64,000 bases of DNA from Echinococcus granulosus (lineage: Eukaryota; Platyhelminthes; Cestoda; Cyclophyllidea; Taeniidae), in contig NW_020170383.1 of assembly GCF_000524195.1 (NCBI RefSeq), positions 441,912 through 505,911 of the forward strand, given 5' to 3'. Positions 50,011-62,400 of this stretch are shown piece by piece. Positions within the stretch are counted from its first letter, which is position 1, and every line of letters begins with the position of its first letter. The notes under the pieces were generated by a model. The model made no database searches and had not been told where the DNA came from. It saw only the letters and a list, made by a program, of their open reading frames with translations. The position numbers and the translations under genes are program-made.

Positions 50011-52841
50011 TCAAACCTCAATATCGGAATCCCTGTCTTCCTCAAGGGCGGTTTCAAGATTGTGTCTAAGACTTTCATCCACTTCCTCATCCTCGTCGTT
50101 CTCATCCTCCATCTCGGTGGGGCTTTTGGAATTTACCGGTGCGGGTACTTCATTATTTTCGATAGCCTTACGCAAGGCCAGGTAGGCGAAGTAGTCGAGG
50201 TAGTAAGAGGCACCGTACCATGACATCACCACCACCATAGCTACAATCATGATGGTGTGAAAGAGGAAGGTGCACCAGGCCAGCAGGGATATCATGTTCA
50301 AAACAAAGTTGACAATGATGTTCAGTCCCACCCATATCAACGTCTGAACTCTACAAGGGACCAAATAAGTACGTTCAAAGATCGCACCCACCCATCACTT
50401 TCACCACTTTGGTGATGGGATATTCACCTTAAGACAATTAGACTGCATCGAAAGGGGCAAATAAACATTAGCGGTTAATTCATGTTAAGATGCTACTTTA
50501 TGAACTAGTGAGTAAAGAAAACATACATTTTGGGGATGCGCTTGAAAAAATCCACTTTGGAAAAGTATTTTGTACGAAGATAGCGGTAATTGTCGTTGTA
50601 TTTTTCATTTGGCTTGATTATCACATGCACAATAATGAAGTAGAGTAGCTAAAAATAAAAAGAATCACCCACATCAATTGAACAGAACCGGTTTATGTCC
50701 ATGAGTAAAAAGATCACCTCGGACTGACAAATGCGTATACGAAAAGAGTAAACAATGGACACTCTTAGCAGATCAACTAAATTCCTGTGTTAAATTTCAG
50801 ACGCGAAATAGACTTGAGATTTAAAATGTGTCAACTATGTTAAGGCGCCTAAATTATAAGACAGTGATTTATTCAGCAGAAAAACTAAACAAACGAAGTA
50901 AAATATCCAAATTATGTTCAACATTTAACCAAGATTAAAAGAGAATTTGGGAAAAAAACAGATTTCCAAGTCAGTTATTCTAAGTTGAGTAGTGAATAGG
51001 GTCAGCGTGGTGTACCAGCACTTTCAACGCAGGCCCCTTGTATAAGAAAAAATTATCATAGCAATTACAAAAGTAGAAACTGGACGAGGATGCAAAACTG
51101 CGGGCATATGAATTTTAAGAGGACTTAGAGAAGAGCTTTGATTTGCTGCTAACTTTTTGGAATTAGACAAATAAATACAGCACAGAAGCATTCAACAGGC
51201 ACAATTGATGCTTGAAGTTCTACTTAACGTATTGTTGGTTTTCTGGGAAATGGCATTAAAATAAAAACAAACGACATAGCTATTGTGATTAAAGAGGATT
51301 TAGGCCCAATAAAAGGTGCGACACGCATGTAGATAAGTAGAGACTAATAAGTCACAATACCAAGCATAGTTATTGCATATTTTGAGACTTGAATAATCTT
51401 TTAAATAATGTGTGGTCTAAATAATGTAAATAGTACAGAAGACTACTTTAAGTCGAATACATGCAGCACATAACACATTATTGCCCGATGGCTACTTGCA
51501 GCAGTTTACTGGTGAGCTCAGCACATAGAATGAAGCTCTAAAATGATCTACCGTGTGTGCGATGAAGAAAGCGTTCGGGATGACAACTAGGTAGATCCAG
51601 TCATCCATGGGATTGAATACGGAGACATTGGTGCTTCCATCTGTATTAACAAAGCCTTTCCACCAAGGGTTAGAACAATTCTCAGGGAACCATCGCACAC
51701 TAAAAGCATACAAAAAACTGTGATATCACCACCTGATAAAACTTAGTTAATACATTTATATAGGTACGCAACCAAAAAAGTACTTGAATGACGGATCAAA
51801 CATGTTTACCTTTTACTTGTTTTATTAATTAACAAACAAGCATAGGGTACAACATCTAAAAATTAACGGACAACTATTCGATTTATTATTCAACGATAAA
51901 AACGTCAACAGTAATTAACTGCTAAAGCAGAATTTAGGGAAAAGAATAAAACATTAATTACAATAGAATGATACTTTATGAGGGTTGTAGGACTATTTTA
52001 GGGTCAAAATACAATAAATGCCTTACTTTTCTACAGATTCGTGATTCCTTTTATTACATCGGAATAAATAAAGGCCAAATAAAATACTGAAATTTAATGG
52101 CTAAAGAAACAAACAGTTAAATCTCGGAAGAAGAATTATCAGCAAAGAATGACAGGCACGCCGATGAACCACAATATTTTTATACAAATTTGGGAAAACA
52201 TGAGAGAGTTCTGGTAAGAATTGGTGCCGATTTGAACTGTGCATCATCTTATCTAAAATGTGGTTGCATTCAATGGATTATATTTGTGACAAAATGCAAT
52301 TAATTGTACGATTAGAGACTCACCAATATGATATGAGTGGCGGTAAAACATGAATAAAGCAGGAGGTCATTTTGTCATAGTTATGAAACACAAAAGAGTT
52401 CCGGAAAATAATTATTGCACTATAGACGGTTGAGTTGGCCAAACCAAAGAGAACGAGAAATACTGGACGCGAATCCGGGACTGCCCTATAATAACGTCAC
52501 AAAAGTGGATGTATTCCACTTACCAAATAAAAATAAGAGTGTACACATTAACGAAGTAACAGGGTCCCAACATGAATAAGATATTGTTTGATCGTCTAAG
52601 AATAATTATGTAAGATATGGCTTACGTGTAGGCTATAACGCGAAATATCATTAGGATAACGAATAAAATTGTCAAGATGAGAAACAAAGCTGGAGGGCTG
52701 TACACCGCACAAAAGACAAAAACTGTGAGCAGTGTAACAGATAGGACAAACGTGATTTTGTTGATCAGAACAGGTGGTATTAACTAAAAAAGATAGGCAT
52801 GCTATTGTAAAACATACTCTTTTTCGTTCTGTAGTACTCAT
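50011..52841 (-). CDS. Glycerophosphocholine acyltransferase family protein (DUF2838, Gpc1/GPCAT1-like)
   Basis: Multi-pass membrane protein of the family whose yeast (Gpc1) and plant (GPCAT1) members acylate glycerophosphocholine to lyso-PC. Exons (minus): 52818-52841, 52626-52783, 52524-52595, 52324-52485, 51552-51699, 50527-50648, 50011-50350; 341 residues. The family signatures are seen in order: INKITFVLSV (first membrane helix), GPCYFVN (equivalent of DFCYYAN/LCYFVN), FRNSFVFHNYDKMTS followed by FIHVLPPLISYCVRWF (the family's most conserved block), then WIYLVVIPNAFF and LLYFIIVHVIIKP. The C-terminus is a long Glu/Asp run after residue 295 that the plant enzyme lacks. Introns of 34, 30 and 38 bp separate the first four exons; without the 72-nt exon the conserved CYFVN would be missing. 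An AG 16 bases before the ATG may be a trans-splice site. Confidence 0.87.
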
Positions 52842-53726
52842 GAGTTTAAAGGTTGATCTATAAATAGACTTGTTTTGTAGAGGCGCTAGCACTTAAAAAA
52901 GGCAAGTAATAACCAAAGGGGAAACCACCAACCCATTATTATAAATGCTTAAAGAGACTCAAAGGTCAAACTGAAAAATAAAACAACTTCAAGGCCGAGC
53001 ACCACTTCCCATTATAGTTTAGCCCAGATTCCAAATTAAAAGTTTCATTTTGAATGTGATTTGAGCAGCAGCTGAGTAAATCCCTAAGTCAGGCACGGGA
53101 TGCAATCGTTAATTTATTACGATTTGATGATGCGATCACATAATATTGTACGAAGCTAGAATGTCCAGCATAAAAATGATATACATTTTGATTTAATGCA
53201 TGATTAAGTTTAACAGAGATTTCACAAAGGTCATTTCCTACTCTGTTTGTTACGCGAAATTTATCTTGCGCAATTGTTTTCTTTTTAACTTTAAGAGACT
53301 ACTGCAATTTGGTGCCCTAACTAAAGCGTTTAAGCATTAATATATATACTGCTACTGTAACGAAATCTACAGAAGCGCAGCTGGAGCTTAACAACATTAT
53401 GAAAAAGATGCCTTCTTATTAATTCAACCGCGGTTTACATACGCCCTGATGCCAAATTGTTGACATTGCGGTGATTGTCACGATACCTACTATCTTGGCC
53501 CTTGCTTCACCGTATTCTCATAATTGTATAGCTATATGTGTGCATAATGCAATTTAATTCCATTCATGCCGAACTCCTTGCTTCTGTTACGTTGAACAAT
53601 TTATGAGCTTGAATATCTTACACTTGGTCTAACTATTAGCCTTGCAACATGCATTCCTATTGATGCGAAGGGCGGATTGAGGATTATCTTGAACAGTTAG
53701 AGATTCACCACCTAACTCCCAAAGGT

Positions 53727-53826
53727 NNNNNNNNNNNNNNNNNNNNNNNNNNNNNNNNNNNNNNNNNNNNNNNNNNNNNNNNNNNNNNNNNNNNNNNNNN
53801 NNNNNNNNNNNNNNNNNNNNNNNNNN
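53727..53826. other. Assembly gap (100 N)
   Basis: Exactly 100 undetermined bases, a conventional unknown-size gap. Confidence 0.95.
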
Positions 53827-54455
53827 TTTTAGTTCTCCTATTTCTATAGCTAAATCTGATACTTTGGAATTTATTGACGCTTCCACTTTTGCTGTTAAAG
53901 GCACAGCTCGAGACGAATTGCAGTTAGTGAAGACCTCAGAACAACTCCGGGCCAAGCAACGGCGCGACAAATAGGAACCTTGAATATCTTGTAAACTGTA
54001 ACGTTGGTCAAGGCCTTTACAATACCTGCATTCTCTACCCTGATTCTACTATATAACTATATTTGCGTAGCTATTTGTGCGCATAACATAACTGCGTTTG
54101 AGTCATTCTGAGTTCTTTACGTCCACTTCGTCACACTGGCATTGTGTTTGGGTTGCTCTCTTATCTCCCAATATCATTATTTGTAGGATCGTATATGTAG
54201 TTAAAGGGTTTTTCGCAAAAATATGGTGTGAAATACGGGCAAATGAACTCAAAACGCCTTCTTTTTCAATATTTTTAATTAGAGGCTTTTCATTGGTATT
54301 ATAGACATAAAATTTTTTATCGGAAAAAATGGAAATCACCACTATAGAACTTTTCATTGGAAAATATGTACGTGGCAGTAGACTCGTGGGAGAGAACTGT
54401 GGGAGTCAGTTTTACTTACCAACCTTACATTGTGGACCTGAACTTACCCCAAAAA

Positions 54456-54461
54456 TTTATT
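54456..54461 (-). promoter_or_regulatory. Poly(A) signal of orphan gene
   Basis: AATAAA on the minus strand about 190 bases downstream of the orphan gene stop at 54650. It supports that gene ending before the GPC acyltransferase gene begins. Confidence 0.45.
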
Positions 54462-54649
54462 TGTTTGAAACAATGTCATCACAGTATAGTGAACACCAAT
54501 GCAAAATATTCGTAAGCAGGGATTCATGATGTATAATCGTTATTCTAAAATGTACATTTTACAAATAGCACTTTCAAATCCAGATAAATGAAAGGCGAAA
54601 CAGTGTTACTCACTCAAAAGAGGGCCATAGCGGACGTAAGTAAGATGTA

Positions 54650-56537
54650 TCACTCCAGGGTGGTTGTGCTGGTGTTTAATGACCCTGATTCACTGCCATT
54701 TCTGCTGAAGCCTAGGCTGCGAGTCTGTGGTTCCTGCTGAATATCAACCACTGTCTTCCAGTTCCTTCGACGCTGTAGACGCTCCATTCTGAAAGAGTCA
54801 GGATCAAGACGACAACCAGCTTCTAGCTGTCTGAGCAATTCACCGTTGGCACCCGAGTCCCACTCCAAAAGCGTTGCCGCCCACGCGTCATCGTCCAGGT
54901 AGTCCAAAATGCGCAGATTCCCTTTTTCGGAGAGCTAAATGATTAACACCTTGAAATTTAAATACAAATTTTACCAGTTAAAACCAAATACTAAACTTTA
55001 GATACAGAAAACTCAAGACAACACTATTTACATTGAGGTTTATTTTCCAGCAACCATGGTGTTGTTGTTGTCACTTGATAACATTTGAAACCTTAAAAAA
55101 ATGAACAGTTAGAATAGGCGGACTATGATAACATAAACATACGAACCAGGAATTGGAAACTAACACTTTGTCTACCAATAGTAGATGCTGGCAAGAAATC
55201 TAACCATGATTACAGCTTCGCTTGCCTGTCAAAATGTTGAAGAAATTATGAAATGCTTATAGCTTTGCAACGATTTTGTTGCTGCTGTGGTTACTTTATG
55301 GAGTTTAACTCTAGCATATTTCGCTTATGTATTACATTTCTACGCTTTTTTTTCTTAACATTAAGCCTAGCCTTAGCGCTGACTGAAACGGTTCAAAGTA
55401 AGGGCAAAATTGCGCAAACCAAATGGGCCTTCTGGTCCGATTTAGAATCTCCAAAAGCGTATACTTCGTATAACCGATTATCTAGTTAAGGTTTATGAGT
55501 TAACGGCCCATCAATATGCACACTTTGTGCCGTTACGCAACCAGGTAATTGACGTATGGGTTGCGAAGTCATTAAATGTGGCACCACATCGAACCACATA
55601 GATGACACACGGTATTGGTGAAACTGAGAGGAAAACTACTTCACTTGAAAAGCAAATCACGAGTCTGTTGCATGCGCGTTTTTTTACTAGCGGAATATAT
55701 CTGCCGTTTTTACAACGAGCCCTAACCTCAAGGTTGTTTTAGCTCTTACGGTGGAAATTTGATGAGACTGGGGTTGGAGGGGGGAGACGTGGTTTTAATG
55801 TGTGCTTTCACGTAAGTGGTACCATATGCAATAAAAATAATTTGTTTCTTCGTTCAAAGAACTAATTTGACACAAACTGAATGTCATATAAAACTACTAC
55901 TCTAATGACCTAGTCAAGATGAGTAAATGAATTGCCTAGATGACAGGAAATATGATAGCACATCGCGCTTATTTGCCATCGTATAGCAAGGGGAAAATCA
56001 TGCTACCATTTTACTTAGCCTTAGAGCACATCCGATAGAGGATGAATGATTTGGGCTAGTCAATGCACAGGTAAATAGTATTTTGATCAGAGGAATGTAG
56101 TTGAAGGAATTGCAATTATGATATCAAGAGGAAACCACCTTCTCCAAAGTGACCTCATCTCCACTGTCGGTAGTTGCCTCTCCCAAGGTTTCTAGAGTAG
56201 TAGTTGAACCACATTCTGACTTCCAGACATCAATTTCACCAGTTGGGGTAGTCACGAACTGCGGCAAGACGGAGTCAAAAGGATGCCTCACAGCCAGGCT
56301 TACGGTCACTACTTGCTTGTGATCGGCCGGCATTGAAGACTCTACCCGCCTAACGGCGATCCTCGTATCATCGGGCAGCACAAATTCACTCATATACTGC
56401 CGTTTTACCCTCTGACTAAGAAGGATGACAGAGGATTGAATGTCAGATCGAGTCTCACGAAAGTGAAAGTCGGCAAGTTGTTGATTGGGACCGATGTTAA
56501 ATCTTGATCGGACGTTTTCTTCTGCAAATTGATCCAT
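54650..56537 (-). CDS. Two-exon hypothetical protein
   Basis: Exons (minus): 56139-56537 and 54650-54934, both phase 0, joined by AAG|GTGGTT and ATTTAG|CTC; 227 residues. The ATG at 56537 lies 13 bases after a strong pyrimidine tract ending TTTCCTCAG, a good trans-splice or UTR acceptor. Not recognised. The first exon has no membrane helix or signal peptide and contains mixed charged sequence (VKRQYMSEFVLPDDTRIAVR) and a Thr/Glu-rich end. The second begins LSEKGNLRILDYLDDDAWAA, has a basic MERLQRRRNWK stretch and ends in a Ser/Thr-rich tail. Coding character is supported by two long frames with matching phases, a start-side acceptor and a poly(A) signal, not by homology. The whole could alternatively be parts of a longer gene. 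Confidence 0.5.
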
Positions 56538-59154
56538 TATTAATGGTTCCCTGAGGAAATGAAGGAGTAGGAGGAGGAAGAGAAAGAGGGCAAACGAAAC
56601 GTAATGATGCGAACCAATGCGGCCATTGATCGTGACCACTTTTCGACACGCGAACACGGATTTGCCCTGCTGCCTGATTGGCCCATTTGACTGCAAGCGG
56701 TGGGAAAATTGTCCATTCCCCACTGCAGGGAATTAATACTGCTTGCCGTACAGTTGAAGCACCTGAACTTGTCCTCAATGTATTATTTTAATAAATATTT
56801 TAGTATAACTCTTTTTAGCTCATTGGAATTTTGATGTGAATTGGGGCAGTTTTCCCATTTCTTTGAAATGCATTTCGGTGAGGCGTTTAGAATTGGGAAG
56901 CCATGTCATGCAAAAGAGGCCGCACTTTGTGGGGACTGTGTAGTGGAAAGCCACTTTCTTTAAGTCGTTCTCTACCCACATTACCACTATCACTAGTAAC
57001 TTAGCTTTTATTCTTCTCGAAATTGTGCAGTAAACTTTCTCGCAGAATAACTAGTTATACTTTTTATCAGAGCTGGTCACGCCTTTCCATTTCCAGAACC
57101 TGGTTACACTTAAGATTTGGCAATTAGGGTCGTTTTTTTGGTTCTCCACAACCAGCAAGCAAATATTCAATTGATGCCTATCTTTGATAAAGCATTTTTT
57201 GAGACTCAAATTTGCTACTTATTGCTACGAGTAAACAGTACTTGATTATCATTACCTTACGGCAAATTAACTGAATCCGTTCGTCCTAATAACTTTACTA
57301 ACTGAAAATGCATTCCTCTCATCTCTTGTTTTTTCCCAGAATTTCTCCATTTGGTAAGTGCACACCTACTAGTGTGCTGTGTCGATCCGTCCTTCATAAC
57401 AAGCAAAGCATAACATGACTGTATTATCAAACAGCAATGAATGCATGATTTGTAAAAAAATGGTTAATGCTTCTCTACGGATAGCGGAATTTCTCGTTCT
57501 TTGGTAAATTAATGAAGGAACAATTTTTTTAACCGGAAACGAAACTGGACTACATTTCATTGTCCCCAGATGTTTAAGTGGAAAAATTCAAATATAATAT
57601 GCGAATACTTTTAGCATTTATTCTACTTACACAAATTTTTATTATTTTAATTAAGGTAGGACTAAATTACTTTTTAATATAATTAGTATGCATTGCATTT
57701 GATCTGATATTTACCGTATGGTGTCGTGATACATCCTGGGAAAGAGGCTTTCAGCTTCCTAGATAATTCCAAATATTTCGTTTTCCGGAAATAGGAGAGG
57801 CTACCTCATTAAAAGTGAGAAGGAATCCTGTTGAAATCATCATCGATCACGTTAGCATTCACAACCAACCGGTCTACGTTTAGGGTGAAAAAGACTGCAA
57901 TAGGTGCTATTGAGGTGTTATGGGTAGAAGGAATAATTTAGTCATGAGTTCTACAGCTCAAAGTTATTGTTAAGGCAACCGGTGATATTTAATGAGCAAT
58001 TCCAAGACTCACTTGCTGCACTTGATAAGCTCCATACACCACCCTTGTTACATTCTGCAGTCATGCTTATAGAGGTGCAGTTTTTAATTTCGTCTCCAGT
58101 TGATGGCTAAATAGTGAAAATAAAACTAACTTAATGCTTTTCAGGGCAGCGATTTCTCATATCAGCTGCATCGGGCACCGCTGATTCTAAAACACATTTT
58201 GAAATATCTAATTGTTGAGATAGATAAACTAATGTAGCAGCCTGAAACTCTGCTAAAGACGAAAGAAGACATGATACTCGGGCAGAATATGCACTGTTGA
58301 CGTACATCAGGACCTAAAGCTACCGGCATGGCCGGAGGCTAGATTGACAAGCAAAGATACAAAGGCGGATGCTCAAAGTGGCCTCTTTCCCTTATTCGAG
58401 AGTTAGATATTCAACGCATTACGCTAACGCTATTACATGAAAGTCAACTTTTCAAAATGCTAATCATTTCCCGACCTAGTTATTTTAGACACTAAAAATG
58501 GCACATTTAAATGGAACCGTTAGTTATAATGTACATATATTTTTATTCCGATTTTTCGGGTAGCAAAAGAAAGATGTGGGGAATGTACTGGGGTATTACT
58601 TGTATGTCTAGGCAGAGATGTTGAATATGCCGAATTCCGGTTGTGGCAATCGCTAAGAAACACGGTGATCGAATTTGCACTGACCGAGTGAATAAGTTCT
58701 TAAGGATGTCAATGACATCAGTTACGTTTGTCAGTGTAGACCCCTAACACGTAGAGGGAGAAGAGTCCGAAGACTCACATAATCACACTAGCGCTGCATA
58801 AGACCTTTCTCTCATTATGCCTTCTAACTCTTTACAAGTTTGTGAACTCCCTTGACATCAGACAAAGTACAAATTGAATGGTCTAGCACTGAGCCAAAAC
58901 TCAAGTAAATCTATAGAGTCGTCTTATAAATGTGATTGTAGAGCGTTGAAAAATTACAGGGGATAGCGCTTGAGAAGTGAGTTAAGTGTGAGTTTGGTAA
59001 AGTTATCTTCAGGATTCCTTATCGAAACGATCAATTTAGAATGGGGATATTCTTTAGTAGGGGACTAATTGGCCTGCTAAGCCTTAACTAATAGCTGCGT
59101 CATTTACTGCAAAGCACTCCAAACAAAAAAAGCCGAATCACAAAAGCCATTTCA
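56538..59154. other. Intergenic region
   Basis: About 2.6 kb, AT-rich, between the divergent orphan gene and the GC-rich island before the micro-exon gene. No exon, RNA gene or repeat recognised. Confidence 0.45.
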
Positions 59155-59340
59155 TGTTGGTGACGCACGAGCGGAGCAGGTAACTCGTGATGTCGGCGCT
59201 TCGCGAAGGCATGAGGTGGGTGGCTCAACCAATGGGGAAGAGGTGATTCCTTCGGCGAGCCACACTGTGCCCGCGAGCATTTAATTTCACGTCAAGCGCT
59301 CCATCCTACCCTCCATAGGGTGTAAGTAAGTCCGCCTATC
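59155..59340 (+). repeat. GC-rich structured island, candidate terminal-repeat (TRIM/solo-LTR) or SINE element
   Basis: A short GC-rich block standing out from about 35% GC flanks. It begins TGTTGG and contains nested inverted repeats: CACGAG (59166-59171) with CTCGTG (59184-59189), the palindrome CTTCGCGAAG (59199-59208), and GTGGCTC (59220-59226) with GAGCCAC (59257-59263). A consensus splice donor GTAAGT lies at 59322-59327. Tapeworms of the family Taeniidae are known to carry abundant non-coding terminal-repeat retrotransposons in miniature; this block could be such an element, but no second terminal repeat or target duplication was found within the window. Confidence 0.4.
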
Positions 59341-59475
59341 CATCTGCTCATTTCTTCGATTTTCTCTGTTAAGTTTTACTTTCATTTTGTTCATAAACCC
59401 TCTAACTAGTTAAATAATCGAGTCGCGTGCTAAACCGAGATACTCCATCGTTATATTGCGGATAGTCTGTTTATC

Positions 59476-62400
59476 ATGAAATTCTTATTCTTAAATATGG
59501 TAAGGTTTAATAAGTAATTACGAAAAAGGTTGTAAAAGTTTGCAGTTTCATTGTGGCAGTTGTGTTTTCAGTACAAAAGACATTTAATTCGGATTATTAC
59601 ATTTGCAAGAATATAAATGCTTCTGTTTAGGTATAATGCAAAATATTTTACCCAATACCGCGGCCATTAATAGTTCAATTTGCGCATGCGTTTTGAAGGA
59701 GAAATATTAATGTGCGAGAACTCAGATCTCCGCAAGAATTACTGTTGTGAGGTTTTTTGGTGTAATGGAAAGTATTGGGTGAACCGAAATCATGATAATT
59801 TGCAAAAAGAAGTAGTTTTGGTCAAGATTATTCCAACAGTTGGTGTTGTAGGTTAATCATGACTGTCTTGTACGCAACCACTCTGAATAAGCACAGCTCT
59901 TCATGTGATGTCATTTGAAGCCCGTCATGCCAAGCATTATTTTTGAGCACGATTTCTCCGTGCGCACTATTAAAAACATTACCTACTTCAAATGAATTCA
60001 CCTTAAGAAGCATAAAACTGGTGCTACTCTTTTTGAAACATCGAATGGTAAATTTTGGGCCACAGTTTAACAACTAGCCTTAACTCCATCGAAGGACGTT
60101 GAGGTTTAGGTAAACATTGGATTTTACTATTTACAAAATAATTATTCTTCTCAAATTAATTAAGCTCCTTTAATCTAATAACCTAAAATTAGCCAAAAAT
60201 AGTTTTGTCAAATTTTAACACGAAACATTAACGCAAATATGTTTTCATTCTCTTCAAATTTCCTCCCCATATTATAAAAAATACTCTAATTTGCTTTTAG
60301 AGCATGGTAGATCGACATTTTAATTCAGGTAAGCAAGCGGAGCAGCAAACAACACCCTTCCTAATGACAATAAAGTCAATTCAGAGAAAACAAAAAGTAT
60401 GCAAACTAAATACACCTGCATTTCATTTGAGACGTTTCTCAAATGCGTCTTTAAAATGCCGATCAAAATAAGTGACTGTGCCTTAGAGAAAATGCATTTT
60501 ATACTTTATCCACCACTTGACCGTTCAGTGTTGCATTTGATTATTACGCTATTTACCATCTCTCGCCAAATTATGCATTCAGTGACTGCAGAAATCATCC
60601 AGCAGGAATGATTCTGGCCCAGCACGGCCGTTAAGGTTGAGATCGGAAAAAAGCGAGGCCAAAATCGGTGTGAGCCAGAATAGGAAAGTGAGGGCACAAA
60701 AAAACAAACAATTAAATATTATTAACCGTTGTTATATTGTATACAGGTGACGACTGGTATCAGGGTAAGCCGTCGACAAAAATTTGAGCGCCTGGTTTCA
60801 CATAAACACTTGAATTTTCAACAGTGTAGCTAATCATTTGAAATTTAAGTGAGATTAGGCTATAACCAAGTGATGCTGTCATTGCCGAATAAGGTTTGAC
60901 CTAACAATCACTACCACTTTAGGGGGCTATCGAAGCACTGGAGGCACAAGACTTCGAGAAGGTACTTTTTGTTTCTATAGTACTATTAGAATAAACACAT
61001 TCTCCCCTTCTCATAAGCAAATACTAATTCAATTTTATATTAGAATTACAGCAGATAAAGCTGCTTTTAAGTCACTGACATGATCAAAGTGATCAGAATA
61101 TAATATCCTTTGATCGCCTCTAAGCAAGAGGTCTAGGGCTGATCGCTGCTGCCAAGTAATCAGCAATTTCTTGCACTAAACTCGCTCACCCTTTACCTTC
61201 ACCTCAATTGGCTGTAAACACAATAATCTTCAGCCGGTCTTAAAGTGTAGAAACCCTCATAAATGCACACAAATTCACTTACAAGCTTTCAATCGAAAAA
61301 TGGGGATATCACTGGATTCCATCGACAACAACCATCAAGGCATGAGGACATCTGATTATTGGCGCCTACATTTAAAAGACACCATTGTCGATGCACATGA
61401 TTGATGACTCCTCGATTTTCACTACTTTGCAGCTCCACAGCTCAGCGGACCCCGTAAGTTTTGTTTTGATCTGTAGCTAAGTAAAAAGCACTAGTATGAA
61501 CACAGAAGAGGCGTAACTGAGCTTATTAAAAGGAAACTAAAGTTACGGTTTTAATTTAAATTCTTCTCCTTTATCAGGCAACTATTTCGGTGAGTTGTAC
61601 CTTTTACTTTCTAAACTTTGAAGCCAAAATTCACGAGTCTTTCTGCTGAGACCAATGGTTCCGTTTTAGATGACTCAGATTCTTATTATGGATACTCAAG
61701 TGGTATGTTGTCAGCGATTTTACAATGTTGTAAATTTGTCAATACTTAGTTGCAATAATGGTAGTAGTAGAGACACTGTAGATTTTATCCAAAGCGACAC
61801 CTAAAGTGTTGTTGGTACTGAGATGTAGGATGATGTACTCACCTCAACTGCTGCGTCGTTTGCTGCGCGGAGCAAGATGAAGATGCAATCGCTAACACTT
61901 TTATCCCACGCATTTCTAGTTGGTCAGCCGTACAGCACCAGCAACGGAAATGTAGCATATTACGACTCAGGTAGAGTTTGTATTCACTATTTGGGATTTG
62001 AGACTTCTTAATCTAGTTCTAGTTTGGCAATATTTGCTTTCTTAAAACTAATTATGTTATTATGAGGTAATACCTCCATTTGCCCCTTGAAAATTGCTCA
62101 ATGCAAATCTTGCTATCCTTTAATGCTACATTTTTACATAATGTCCGAGTTGTTTTGTCTCCGTACATAAAATCAGAGTGGAAAGTTAGTTGTAATGGTG
62201 GAATTATACATGTAAGGGATATTGCTTTTTCAAGTAGGAGATAAAAAAGTCGATTGTTGACTTCTTTTATTGAAAATGTAATAATTTCCTGCAATAAGCA
62301 TATTGCAACTGAAAAGCGCACTAAAACAAGTGTTCTGATTCAATATTTGTAATAAATTAAATCCCCCTTTTTAAAGTCCAATTTTACCCTGTGCATTAAG

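Larger units (their letters stand above)
52842..54649. other. Intergenic region with gap
   Basis: Upstream of the GPC acyltransferase gene and downstream of the orphan gene. Contains a 100-N gap. Plus-strand sequence right of the gap (53828-53974) is open for 48 codons to a stop but is unrecognised. Confidence 0.45.

Noticed and set aside
54650..54934. Treating the exon 54650-54934 as the N-terminus of the GPC acyltransferase
   Set aside because: It ends in a stop followed by AATAAA, and a complete acyltransferase N-terminus with phase-matched tiny introns was found at 52524-52841.
59155..59340. GC-rich island as a tRNA or tRNA-derived gene
   Set aside because: TGGCTCAACC resembles an A box, but no proper B box or cloverleaf pairing follows at the right spacing.
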